A DNA stretch of 64,000 bases from Craspedostauros australis (taxonomy: Eukaryota > Bacillariophyta > Bacillariophyceae > Mastogloiales > Achnanthaceae): contig JAMXDE010000030.1 in the NCBI GenBank assembly GCA_026770025.1, positions 530,001 through 594,000 of the forward strand, in the 5' to 3' direction. The notes under the pieces were generated by a model that worked only from the letters and a program-made list of their open reading frames with translations, did not search any database and had not been told where the DNA came from. The position numbers and the translations under genes are program-made. Below are positions 46,804 through 56,332 of this stretch, one piece after another; the first letter of the stretch is position 1; each line of letters opens with the position of its first letter.

Positions 46804-49800
46804 CTACTCCTTCCAAGACTTGGCAATCGCCAAGACCAGTCCGTTTTCGGAACTGCCTTCCGTGATTTCGCCGTACCGGACGCTCAGTTGGCACGGGTTG
46901 CCATCGTCCAGGTTCCGCATCACGTATTCCCGCATCACAGGATCGTCGGGCATGGCCTTCAGCACCAGCTTGCGTTGCTGCTCTTCCTGAAGTACGATCG
47001 ATGTGCCGTCGGCAGAAGTTAACAGTGCCTGCACCAGCTTGTACTCGCGAGGGAATTTATGCAGCAGGGACACGGCTCGCGCCACCATGGTCTCGGCCTC
47101 GGCCAGAGTGTCACAGGCCTCGTCGCACGCCAAGATGGCTTCGTCCGATGCGTACCGTTGGGAGGAGGACATCATCTCATTCGAGGCCTCTAGCCAAAGG
47201 CCGGTGGATCCGCCCGCCGCGTCCCGCGACAACACCGTCAGTGCACGATCGATGCGTTTGCGCAATTTGGACAAGCAGACCTTGACGCAGTCCACCTCCA
47301 GGGCGTCCTGTGCTGACGAGACGACGGCGAAGTACGCAGAGGAGAGATTCACGCACACGATCTGGTTCAGCAAGTTGGTAGGATGCATCTGTTCCATGTA
47401 ATCCAACGCCATCTCAACCGTGCTCGTGACATCGAACAGCGGCTTCTGCTCCACGGCCGGAAGAGGCTCCGCTTGTGCCCAGCTGTCCATCCAGAAATCC
47501 CGAGTGGCATTCAGAATCCTCCGAGCCTCGTTGGCACGATGCATCTTCTTGGCGGTGCTTTGCCGACGGGCGACGGCGACCGACAGACCAGGCAGCACCG
47601 CCGTGTCGCTGTAATCATCCAACGGGTTGCCAGGATTGCCGTACCAGTCGATGAAGTCTTGGAATTTGGCCTTGGGGTTGGCAGCCTTGAAGGCTCGCAT
47701 ATCGCTGACCAGCTTGGGCCTTTGCAGTCGTTGCGCCAGCTCCAACCGGCATTGCAGCACGTTCTTACCCTTTTCCAATTTGCGCGCCAGCATGAGCTTG
47801 CGCTCCAACACGACGTCATCCGTCAGCGGGAACGGCCGCTGCAGATATGGTGCGTACAGCTGTTCGTCTGCCGATCCCAGGTTGGCACCGTACACAGGAC
47901 AGCGCGCTCCTGGCCGTTTCTGCATGTCCTCCATGTTCACGACGGCATCCAAGCTGACGAATTCATTGCGCATCGAGAAGATGCTGCCGGCTTCGGCGGC
48001 ATCGTAGTACATCTGACTCAACGTCGCGCTCGTTGCCATGGAGTGATTGGAATCGTCATCGCCGTCGTTCTCGCCATCGTTGTCATGCATGATGGTTCCT
48101 TCCCACGCCGATGCATCGTTGGGCAGGTTCTCCACGACGAACTTATTTTCCGGTGCGGTGGTGGCTTTTGGCCTGGGAGGCGGTGATTCGAGATTGGTGG
48201 TGAAGGACGTGGCAGATATTTGAAGCTCGTCCAAGTTGGTCGGCGGTGGCGCCGCGAAATCGAAATCACCCGATATGGTCGGCGGCTCGACAAAGTCAAG
48301 TCCCACATCCAGATTGGCGGCATGCCCTGGCTCGTCCATGACCCAGAATTCCAGGTCCGTGTTGATGGTGGGCGGACCATAATCATTTTGATCATCCGGT
48401 TTGACACCATTATCAGGCTTTTCATCCTGCTTCTTTCGTTGTTGCTGCTGCTGCTGTTGTTGTTGCTGCTTCGCCTTCGGCCATTTGGATGCCGGTTTGG
48501 ATGCGGCTGCCTGTTGCTGGTCCGCATTCTGCAACGCACGAGGAGAATCCAGATCATCGGATGCTGTCATGATGATATCCGTCGCATCCGCGATGGGTCC
48601 AGATCCTATCGCCAAGCTCTTCATGCGCACGACCGTACCTGCTCTCTCGCCTTGCTGCTCTTTCTGCGCTTCTTTCTGCTTCTTCCGCTCCTCCTCTTCT
48701 CGCTTACGTTGCTCTTCCACGCGCTGCGCTTCCGCTTCTTGCGCAATGCGCTGCTCCTCTTCTTGCCGTTGCTTCTCGACATGCTGCGCCATGTCCTTGC
48801 GTTGCAATTCTTCGTGACGTTGCTTCTCCAGCTGCGCATCGCGCATAGCCACTTCGCCCGTTCCCAAAAACCGTTCCATGGCTTCATGTTCCGCAATCTC
48901 GCTGGCCACGATGCATTCGACGCCCAAATTGAGCACCTGCAATTTCTGTCCGATGAGACAATGGAAATCATCTGGATCCGGTTCGACGCAATGCAGGAAG
49001 GCGGAGAAGTTGGCCTTGTGTCCGATGGTGGAATAACATCGGCGTTCGTACAATGTGAGGGGATGCGGATCGAGACCAGAATTGTAACGCATGTTGGGAA
49101 TGGATTCTCGCATCTCCCACCGGCGTCGCAATTCGTTGACGAAGACGTCCCAGACCATGGCGATGGAGGAGATGGATCGCAGACGCGCCATGTGCGCAAA
49201 GAGGATGGACAGCAAGCGTCCCCACGGTGCCGATTTGCGGAAGGCGGCGTGGAAGGCGACGTCGTCATTGTCGAGGAATGATTCTTCGGGCGCGTTCGGG
49301 AATTGGGCTGGCGAGAATTCGCTCATGATATCGTGCACGATGGATTCGGCCTCGTGCATCTCGATCATCTCGTCGATGGCATTGGACCAATCCATGGCGC
49401 GGACGATCTGCTTAGTGGATTGGTTGACGTGCATGCGGTCGGCCAGACGCATGGCGACGACCGTGCCGGCATTGTTGTCCCACCGATCCACGAGGTCCTC
49501 GTCGATGAGATGCTGAATGAGCGTCTCGCCGGGCAACGTGGCGGACCGGATCAACGCCGCGACGGTGCAACGTTGGCTGGCCGTGAGGGGCGTCATGCTG
49601 ATGTTGCGATCGAAGAAGGATTGCACGCAGAAGGCGGTGGCCGACAGCGGATTGAGGATGGTCTTCTCCACGGAATCTTCCATCTCGGCGCGATCGAATT
49701 CATTCTGCGATCGGACCTTGTATGGCAGACTGAGGAGGGGTTCGACGATGCCATCGGGATTGATTTTGCCGTTCCACGTGGATGTGGCGTACACACGTCC

Positions 49801-51789
49801 GACCGGATCGACTTCGGGTCCCCAGATGGGCGTGTAGTCATGCGACGTGCTGTGATACATGGACCGCGCGTTGATCCCTTTCCACGCTGATTCCAGCAGC
49901 AGCACGGCGACGTGACGACACTCTTCGCGGTAGCGTTCGACGGTCGCCTCCGCCGGCATCGCATTTGGTTGTTCGTACTTGTGCTGGTTCGATCCCAACC
50001 GCCATTGCTGCGCTTCCGCGATGGCCTGCTCATCCATGCGCGCCGTGAAGATGGATGACAAGCGCATCGGATGATCCTGCTTGATCCATCGAAAGACGTG
50101 TCGCGCGCCGCAGAGGACGACGTGACGTTCGTCGCTGGGACAATGTCGCAGCAAGACGCGCGCCCACGTCGTGAGGCGGACATCGCCGTGATCGCCGATG
50201 GTATGTTCCGCCGTGGTGGCGCAGCACGAGAAGGTGGACATGGTGGATGGCATGGTGTTGGTCGTGGGCGGTCCGATGACGGTGCCCGAGATGAGGGGCG
50301 GGCAGAATCGTTTGTTCCATTTTGAGTGCGCCCGCGTCTTGTACTTGCGGCTGACGTTCGGCAGGTTGGTTTGGTGGATGGCCTGCGTCCATTGCGGGAA
50401 GATGTGCATGCTGCCGCCGCTGGCTCCGATCTGCTCGGCGATGTTGGCGGCCATGACGCTGGAGGATGTGGAGACGACGCTCATGGTGTCGTGGCTGTGT
50501 CGATAGGATGAAGATGCGTGCAGCTTGGACCTGCTTTGATGCGATGCGTTCTGCGGTGATGCGTTTGGCGAGAGGATCGTGGCCAGCGTCGGCGCCATGG
50601 AAGCGGAGGAAAGGCCCGCCATGCTGAGGGTGGAGGAATGCGCCGACGCCGATAGATTGTTGGGGCGGTAGCGACCCCACACGCCGAACGCAGGGATGCA
50701 GCACTGGCAGTTGGAGACGGCGATGTTGAGGCTGTTCTGCAACCAGCTGCTGAGGATGGATCCGAAGACGATGGGTGCCGTGTGCTCGCCTTCGTGTCTG
50801 CGCAGGACGGGATTGCCGACGGCATCGACAAGGACGGGCGAGATGGGCTGCGGATGGATGGGGGAAAGCGATATGTGCTGGCCGATTCCGAAGAGGGATG
50901 AGAAGTTGTCGAAGAGGCAATTGTGCCACGGCATGGGACCGAAGGACGTGCGCTGCAGGGACTTGACCAAGGATCCATCTGTGTCGGCTTGGTGGCGGTG
51001 CTTCCCATGCTTTCCATTTGAGAATGCTCCTCCTGTGGGTCTGGACTTTGTTGTTTTGGTGGTCGTTGGGTTGTGCGACTGTTTGTGGTGCTTTCCATTG
51101 TTTTTGCCATTGCTTTTGCTGTTGCCATTGGTGTGTCTGTTGCTGTGTCTGTTGCTGTTGCTGTTGCCATTGCTTTTGCCATTGGTGTTGGTATGAGAAG
51201 CCTCGTCACCATTGGTTTCGCTGTTACTGTCGTTACTTCCACTGTTCTCAACCTGCCCTTGGTTTCCTTCTGCGTTTGCTTCTGCTTGTGCTTCTGCCTC
51301 TTCATCTGCGTCTGATTGCACATCAGCATGAGCATGTTCATGTTCATGTTCATGGGCGTTGCTATCATCATGCTCGACTTCGATGATACTGCCATGGCCA
51401 TCGGCATGCAAAGGAGACGCGGCGGCGGGCGCACCATTGGCGACGAAGGCCTCCGGCGCATCCCACAGAGCCAGCTCCAGATCCACGGTGACATGCACGC
51501 GCTGACCATGCGAATCGGTGGTCGTGACGTTCCAGGCAATCGCGTTGCTGCGAATGAGGCTGGATGACGCAGCGGCGGCACCCTGCTGGCTGATGGTGGA
51601 GACCGTGGTGCCCTCCGTGGTGGCGACGGACTCGTTGCTGCTGCCTGCGGCCGTGCTGGCGATGCTGACGTGCCGGTCGCTGTACCGATCCACATGCCAG
51701 GCGCGCAGGATGGTCTCCACATCGCGTGCGAGGCGCTCCAAAGATGTGGAGCACGAGTAGTCCGTGTATTCCTCTTCCCGGTGCGCCAT
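46804..51789 (-). CDS. RAB3GAP1: Rab3 GTPase-activating protein catalytic subunit homologue
   Basis: A 1661-residue single-exon protein, longer than the animal homologue (about 980 residues) because of inserts. Recognisable blocks: FDNFSSLFGIGQHISLSP, IVFGSILSSWLQNSLN, PLTLYERRCYSTIGHKANFS (about 905), HCLIGQKLQVLN and, near residue 1370, DMRAFKAANPKAKFQDFIDW, a hallmark of the family. The N-terminal half carries a Ser/Asn/His/Glu-rich low-complexity insert; a Glu/Gln/Arg-rich coiled coil (about 985-1060) and a Gln run lie mid-protein. The family pairs with a non-catalytic subunit to act on Rab18/Rab3-type GTPases at ER membranes and in autophagy. The partner gene is not in this window. Confidence 0.85.
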   Translation of the reverse strand: MAHREEEYTDYSCSTSLERLARDVETILRAWHVDRYSDRHVSIASTAAGSSNESVATTEGTTVSTISQQGAAAASSSLIRSNAIAWNVTTTDSHGQRVHVTVDLELALWDAPEAFVANGAPAAASPLHADGHGSIIEVEHDDSNAHEHEHEHAHADVQSDADEEAEAQAEANAEGNQGQVENSGSNDSNSETNGDEASHTNTNGKSNGNSNSNRHSNRHTNGNSKSNGKNNGKHHKQSHNPTTTKTTKSRPTGGAFSNGKHGKHRHQADTDGSLVKSLQRTSFGPMPWHNCLFDNFSSLFGIGQHISLSPIHPQPISPVLVDAVGNPVLRRHEGEHTAPIVFGSILSSWLQNSLNIAVSNCQCCIPAFGVWGRYRPNNLSASAHSSTLSMAGLSSASMAPTLATILSPNASPQNASHQSRSKLHASSSYRHSHDTMSVVSTSSSVMAANIAEQIGASGGSMHIFPQWTQAIHQTNLPNVSRKYKTRAHSKWNKRFCPPLISGTVIGPPTTNTMPSTMSTFSCCATTAEHTIGDHGDVRLTTWARVLLRHCPSDERHVVLCGARHVFRWIKQDHPMRLSSIFTARMDEQAIAEAQQWRLGSNQHKYEQPNAMPAEATVERYREECRHVAVLLLESAWKGINARSMYHSTSHDYTPIWGPEVDPVGRVYATSTWNGKINPDGIVEPLLSLPYKVRSQNEFDRAEMEDSVEKTILNPLSATAFCVQSFFDRNISMTPLTASQRCTVAALIRSATLPGETLIQHLIDEDLVDRWDNNAGTVVAMRLADRMHVNQSTKQIVRAMDWSNAIDEMIEMHEAESIVHDIMSEFSPAQFPNAPEESFLDNDDVAFHAAFRKSAPWGRLLSILFAHMARLRSISSIAMVWDVFVNELRRRWEMRESIPNMRYNSGLDPHPLTLYERRCYSTIGHKANFSAFLHCVEPDPDDFHCLIGQKLQVLNLGVECIVASEIAEHEAMERFLGTGEVAMRDAQLEKQRHEELQRKDMAQHVEKQRQEEEQRIAQEAEAQRVEEQRKREEEERKKQKEAQKEQQGERAGTVVRMKSLAIGSGPIADATDIIMTASDDLDSPRALQNADQQQAAASKPASKWPKAKQQQQQQQQQQRKKQDEKPDNGVKPDDQNDYGPPTINTDLEFWVMDEPGHAANLDVGLDFVEPPTISGDFDFAAPPPTNLDELQISATSFTTNLESPPPRPKATTAPENKFVVENLPNDASAWEGTIMHDNDGENDGDDDSNHSMATSATLSQMYYDAAEAGSIFSMRNEFVSLDAVVNMEDMQKRPGARCPVYGANLGSADEQLYAPYLQRPFPLTDDVVLERKLMLARKLEKGKNVLQCRLELAQRLQRPKLVSDMRAFKAANPKAKFQDFIDWYGNPGNPLDDYSDTAVLPGLSVAVARRQSTAKKMHRANEARRILNATRDFWMDSWAQAEPLPAVEQKPLFDVTSTVEMALDYMEQMHPTNLLNQIVCVNLSSAYFAVVSSAQDALEVDCVKVCLSKLRKRIDRALTVLSRDAAGGSTGLWLEASNEMMSSSQRYASDEAILACDEACDTLAEAETMVARAVSLLHKFPREYKLVQALLTSADGTSIVLQEEQQRKLVLKAMPDDPVMREYVMRNLDDGNPCQLSVRYGEITEGSSENGLVLAIAKSWKE

Positions 51790-51888
51790 TGTGGGTGGCT
51801 ATGTGCAGATGGATAGATAGATGAATAGATAGATGTGGGTGGCTATGTGTAGATGAATAGATAGATGTAGATGGATAGATAGATGGAT
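51790..51888. repeat. GTGGGTGGCTATGTG / AGATAGATG minisatellite
   Basis: Two copies of GTGGGTGGCTATGTG(C/T)AGATG, each followed by ATAGATAGATG-type units, directly upstream of the Rab3GAP start codon. Confidence 0.75.
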
Positions 51889-52245
51889 GAATCGCGGCGA
51901 TCTCTGGCTGTTCGCTGTGGCTTCTCTTCTCCCAAACTCGCTTGTTTGTGCTCTATCCCGTATTGCCTTCCGAAGGGTGAGAGCGTCGGGATGGATGCTT
52001 GCACAGGTGTGTGTGTATGTATAGTGGGAAGAGTGCCCTTGAGTATTACGAGTATAGCACGTGTATAATACAATACGTATGCTCGAAGCAACTGTGATGC
52101 CTGAAGATCAATGAAAGAGTGTGCTGTGTTCTCGCTCCTCCAGACAGCGGCTTTCCGTATCAACAGAATCACCAACACAGACCAAGAAACGGCGAACAAG
52201 GCAACTGAATCAACTCGGATGCTGTTCGGTGCGTGGTTGTCTCGT

Positions 52246-52300
52246 TGTACGGTATCGTTGTATCGTTGTATCGTTGTATGGTTGTATCGTTGTATCCTTG
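52246..52300. repeat. TATCGTTG short tandem repeat
   Basis: About five copies of an 8-10-bp unit (GTATCGTT) in a non-coding region. Confidence 0.75.
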
Positions 52301-52871
52301 GATGTCGATAACAGAGGCTTCGCCGCTTCACTTCACTTCACTCTGCTTGCTTTGACCTGATCTGATCTGCCACAAGTTGATTTGATTTGCTCGAAACAGA
52401 AGGAAGCCAACAGCCCAGATAGATAGAGAGACAGAGAGAGAGACAACCACCCTCAGCTCAACAGAGCACAAGAAGGTTTTTGGTTGGTTGGTTGCTTGTT
52501 TCGGCCTCTTTTTGACGGATCGCTGTTGCTTGTGTTCACGCACATCGTCGTTGTACGCCTCGTTCTCCATCCATTCGGCGACATCGCCGTCTCTCCAACA
52601 GAAAGAACACACACACAAAGACGCTTCTGTTCGCCCAAAACTTTGTCGGTTGAGTCATTTCGGTCATGCGTCCAGATTCACGCCTTTCCAAGTACAACAC
52701 AATCCCTCTTTTCGCGCCACAAAATGCTTTCTTCGTGTCTTGTTTGCTGCGTCGCACCGCGTTGCGTTGTGTTGTGTTGCGTTGTGGATGTATCTTCTTG
52801 CTGATCGTTGGCTTGTTCTCAGGTCGCAACAGCCATAATCTCGGAGGCTCTGCCATATCCTATCCAACAAC

Positions 52872-54121
52872 ATGACAGACAACAACATGACAGACAACGA
52901 CATGACGGACAACGACGAGCAATCGCAGGACGCCGCAACGCGTCAAGAACAGGCGTCGTGTGCGATGGATGATGTTGCAGTTGCAGACGAAGACCTGCAT
53001 CGCGACAAGAAACTGCGATTGTCATCGGATGGCGCGACGGTGCGTGCGAGTGTTTGCGTCGTGCTTCGCAAGGATGTTGTCTCTATCGCACTCACCATGC
53101 TTTGCATTCCATCATTCTCATCAAACAGGATCCAAACGACGAAGGATCCGCGGACCAACTCGAGCACATGGCTCCCATTCCGCAACCAAGAAACAACAAC
53201 GACGACGCATCGTCTCAATCAAGCGCAGCGACGCCGCGAAACGGCGACGATCCTGCGCAAGACTTCCAATCACGGTGGGAAACATGGGCCGCACAGGACA
53301 CCAACACCGCCAACCTCCCGCAATTCCAAGCAACGCAACAACAGCGCAAACAGGTGCAGCGCGCATTCATCGCCAAGATCGATACGATCCTCGATGGATG
53401 GACGCACGCGACCCAACGCACGACCGATACTGCGCAACGACAGCTGGACCGTGACGCCACCGAGATCAAGGTCCGCGACGACCAAGTGCGTGCCATCTTG
53501 CGGTCCAATCACAACAAGCGCCAGCGGTTGTCGCGTCGGTTGCAGCATGCCGACAAGGTGTGGCAGAACCATTGCGCGGTGCTGCAGGATGCCGTGTGGA
53601 GCGACAAGCGCGTCAAGGATCTTGCCGGCGTTCTGCAACGCGGTGCGCAAAAGGAGGTGCCGCAAGATATGGTAAGCGCTGCGTGTTGGTCTACATGCTT
53701 GTAAACGTGCTTGGACTCGAATTCATCAACTCTAATCGACCTGCTGCCTCTCTTTCATTCACAACAGGACGTCGACCTCGACACGATCGCCCAACAGCAC
53801 GAGCCATCCGGCAAGATCATCGAACACTACTTGCGCACGCAATCGTGCCATCCGCAACTCGGCGATCTGCATCACATGCCGGACACCACCTTGCATACCA
53901 TCCAGTCCTGCGTCGAGCGTCTCTACCGATCGGAGGAAGACCAGACGCAACAGTTGGAATGCGCGGTGCAACGCATCTTGCAGTCAAATTCCATCCGCAA
54001 GCAGCAGTTGCAACACACGCTCAAGGCATCGCAAGAGCAGGCCAGTCATTTGTTTGCCAATCTGTGGGCCAGAATTGGGCATGATGGTGCGAAAGCAACT
54101 GAATCGGATGTGGTGCCATGA
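52872..54121 (+). CDS. Unrecognised Gln-rich helical protein (3 exons)
   Basis: Exons 52872-53039, 53129-53671 and 53768-54121; introns of 89 bp (ACG|GTGCGT to AAACAG|GAT) and 96 bp (ATG|GTAAGC to CAACAG|GAC). All joins fall between codons, giving 354 residues. It opens with a repeat (MTDNNMTDNDMTDND) and an acidic polar section, then Gln/Asn-rich sequence (PIPQPRNNNDDASSQ), and from about 110 onwards continuous Gln/Arg/His/Ala helix (QATQQQRKQVQRAFIAKIDT, KQQLQHTLKASQEQASHLFA) suggestive of a coiled coil. No signal peptide or membrane segment. No family recognised; a nuclear or structural coiled-coil role is only a guess. Confidence 0.65.
53040..53128 (+). other. Predicted phase-0 intron 1 of the Gln-rich gene
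   Basis: 89 bp, GTGCGT donor and CAAACAG acceptor. It joins LSSDGAT to DPNDEGSADQ without changing the frame of either exon. Confidence 0.6.
53672..53767 (+). other. Predicted phase-0 intron 2 of the Gln-rich gene
   Basis: 96 bp, GTAAGC donor and TTCACAACAG acceptor. The unspliced frame stops inside it. Confidence 0.65.
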
Positions 54122-54296
54122 ATTGGGGCCGCAGTATTGCAGTAGAATAGGGCTGTAGAGTACGCAATAGGGATGTGGTTGGGAATGTGCCGGTACCTCC
54201 ATACACTAGTACGATTAGTATTCACATTGCGACACCACGATCGTCGGCCATTCCAAAATGAACGACGTGCCGTATCATCTTCGTGTTACGGCCATC

Positions 54297-55652
54297 TTAA
54301 CGTTTCTGGAACAAATACAACGAAACGATCCACTCGTTGCCATCTTCGAGACCAAACAATTCGGCGCACGCCATGAAGAACAACCGCCAGTTGATGTACC
54401 ACGTGCGTTCCTTGCCTTGCCCGTAGGCTTGCGCCAGGGTGGATTGCAGCTCACCCTTGCGCCATGCATCGTCGAGCATTTGCAACCATCCGTTGGAGGT
54501 TCGTTCGTAATGCGTGCCGTTGACGCGCCAATGATTCTGCACGCAAAAGTGCTTGCCAAAGTACAGCAGCAGATCGTCGCTGGGCATGGTGCCGCCCGTG
54601 AAGAAGGTGTCCGTCATCCAGCCTTTGTCGAAGTGATACGCGAAGTTCTTGTGCGCGAAGATGTGGACGAAGAGTCGACCGTCGGGCTTCAGGAATCCAT
54701 TCACCTTTTCGAGGAGGTCGTTGTAGTTCTTCATGTGCTCGAACCTGATTTGTGGCAGTGCAGGAAGAAGAAGAGGAGAAGAAGAATGACAAGAAGGGGT
54801 GAGCTGCGTTGAGCTCCAGCAATAGTAATCGGCATCAGCACCAACGGTGCAAAACACCAGCGCCAGCAGTAATCGACAGATTGGAACGTACATTTCCACC
54901 GTCATGACCAGATCGTTGTCCTTGACCACGTCCAGCGCGCCTTTATCATCCGACACGTTGCACGTGACGACGGTGATATTGTTGACGTTATACCCGCGCG
55001 CCTTGGCAGTGGCGTAGATGTACTCGCGTTGCGAATTGGAGTTGGAAATGCTGGTGATCTTCGCGTTGGGATACCGCTCGGCGAGATGCAACGTGAGGGA
55101 TCCCCAGCCGCAACCCAGATCGACGATCTTCATGCCGTCCTGGACGCCGATGAGGTCGCAGTAGTGCTGAAGCATGGCAATTTCGGATTCTTCAAAGGTG
55201 GTGTTGGGATTGGGCCACAGCCCGCTCGAGTACTTCTTGCGCGGGCCGAGGCAGAGGTCGTAGAACTTGGCGGGGACTTCGTAGTGCTGGTCGTTGGCCT
55301 CATCCGTGTGGATGGCGATGGGCAGGGTGTGAAGCTCCTTGACGATGGATATCTTTTGCTCGAGCTCCGTCTGGGCGCAATCGTCCTGGAGGATGTTGAG
55401 GTGATTGTAGAGCTGCAGACGGATGCCCCAGCGGATGACGAAATCCGGGACGATGCCGGCCTGGATGAGGGGGATGCACTGCTCCGATGTTTGGGACATG
55501 ATGGAGAGGATGGATTCCTGCAGCTTGGCAAAGAGGGTGGTGGAAGTTACGGTCCGCAGGATGGCGTACGCCAGCGCCAAGTGATGCGGCTTGACCTGCT
55601 CGTAGTTTGCTGGCATCACCAGCAACGAACGGGAGAGATCCACGAAGTCCAT
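54297..55652 (-). CDS. Cyclopropane-fatty-acid-synthase-type SAM methyltransferase (2 exons)
   Basis: Exon 1 54892-55652, predicted intron 54745-54891 (147 bp, AAT|GTACGT to ATCAG|G), exon 2 54297-54744; 402 residues. The intron is a multiple of three without a stop, so the unspliced frame is also open, but splicing joins VEM to FEHMKNY, the conserved family motif. The SAM site is [19 protein letters not shown] (about 177-195). [20 protein letters not shown], an [11 protein letters not shown] segment and [13 protein letters not shown] match the CFA-synthase/coclaurine-N-methyltransferase-like branch. Substrate (lipid acyl chain or small amine) cannot be settled. No plastid or secretory signal. 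It converges on the Gln-rich gene with only 175 bp between stops. Confidence 0.85.
   Translation of the reverse strand: MDFVDLSRSLLVMPANYEQVKPHHLALAYAILRTVTSTTLFAKLQESILSIMSQTSEQCIPLIQAGIVPDFVIRWGIRLQLYNHLNILQDDCAQTELEQKISIVKELHTLPIAIHTDEANDQHYEVPAKFYDLCLGPRKKYSSGLWPNPNTTFEESEIAMLQHYCDLIGVQDGMKIVDLGCGWGSLTLHLAERYPNAKITSISNSNSQREYIYATAKARGYNVNNITVVTCNVSDDKGALDVVKDNDLVMTVEMYVPICRLLLALVFCTVGADADYYCWSSTQLTPSCHSSSPLLLPALPQIRFEHMKNYNDLLEKVNGFLKPDGRLFVHIFAHKNFAYHFDKGWMTDTFFTGGTMPSDDLLLYFGKHFCVQNHWRVNGTHYERTSNGWLQMLDDAWRKGELQSTLAQAYGQGKERTWYINWRLFFMACAELFGLEDGNEWIVSLYLFQKR
54745..54891 (-). other. Predicted intron with an open reading frame, methyltransferase gene
   Basis: 147 bp, encodes 49 hydrophobic/Ser-rich residues if retained. 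The pyrimidine-rich stretch (TTCTTCTTCTCCTCTTCTTC) precedes the CAG acceptor. Confidence 0.7.
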
Positions 55653-56332
55653 CGTGGTGGGTGGTGTGTGTGTTGGATCCTCTTGTGGCTATGCTGTTCG
55701 TTCGTGTGTCTTGTTACCTATGGTGGACAACAGTGGTTGGGTACAAAGCACGTACGAGTAGTAGTAGTCGTAGTACTCTCCTCAAGATGGATTTGTGAGC
55801 AGATGGCGATCAAAGCGGCAGTATCGGAAGGATCGGAAGTTGAGGACCAAAGACTGAAGTGCGATTGTTCAATGTTCGTACGAGTAGAGCCGTATGATTA
55901 TGACGTGACGTGACGAGACTCCAGGGGGGGGGGGGAAAGACGGTAATTTTTCATTTCCCATGATAAGGCAACAACAGTTTCTTCCATAATCTACAGTCCA
56001 AAAGTCAAAAACCAAACTGAAAATTTGCCATCTTTCAGCCTTCTTCCTGTCAGTTGTTTGCACAATCATCCTGATTTATGCAAAACCCAGATTCGTGGCT
56101 CCATTTTTGACTTTTACACCCTGTCGCCTGATCGTGTGTGTTGTCCGGACATTCCTCATTGTTATGGCCAACTTGTGCTTCCTTCTACTCTCCCACTACC
56201 CACACAATGTCATTCTTCTTGTGGTACAAATCAACCATTCAGTACTTCCTCGTTTGTTCCGACTATCATGAGCACACTACATCCACAATAGATTCTTCAA
56301 AGGTGTGTATCTATTTCTCACGTGGTTGCTGC
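55653..56332. other. Spacer with poly-G tract and a 12-bp inverted repeat
   Basis: About 680 bp. It contains a run of 12 G (55924-55935) and the pair AAAAGTCAAAAA (56000-56011) and TTTTTGACTTTT (56104-56115). These lie at the edge of the Harbinger-like unit, but I cannot show that they are its ends. No gene seen. Confidence 0.45.

Larger units (their letters stand above)
51790..52871. other. Intergenic region with minisatellites
   Basis: About 1.1 kb between divergent genes. It contains a GATA/GATG-rich minisatellite next to the Rab3GAP start and a TATCGTTG repeat; no gene is supported. A GTTGTGTTGCGTT run lies near 52764-52786. Confidence 0.5.

Noticed and set aside
48220-49281. Plus-strand ORF opposite Rab3GAP
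   Set aside because: Antisense shadow dominated by Leu/Arg runs from the Gln and Glu-rich coding repeat.
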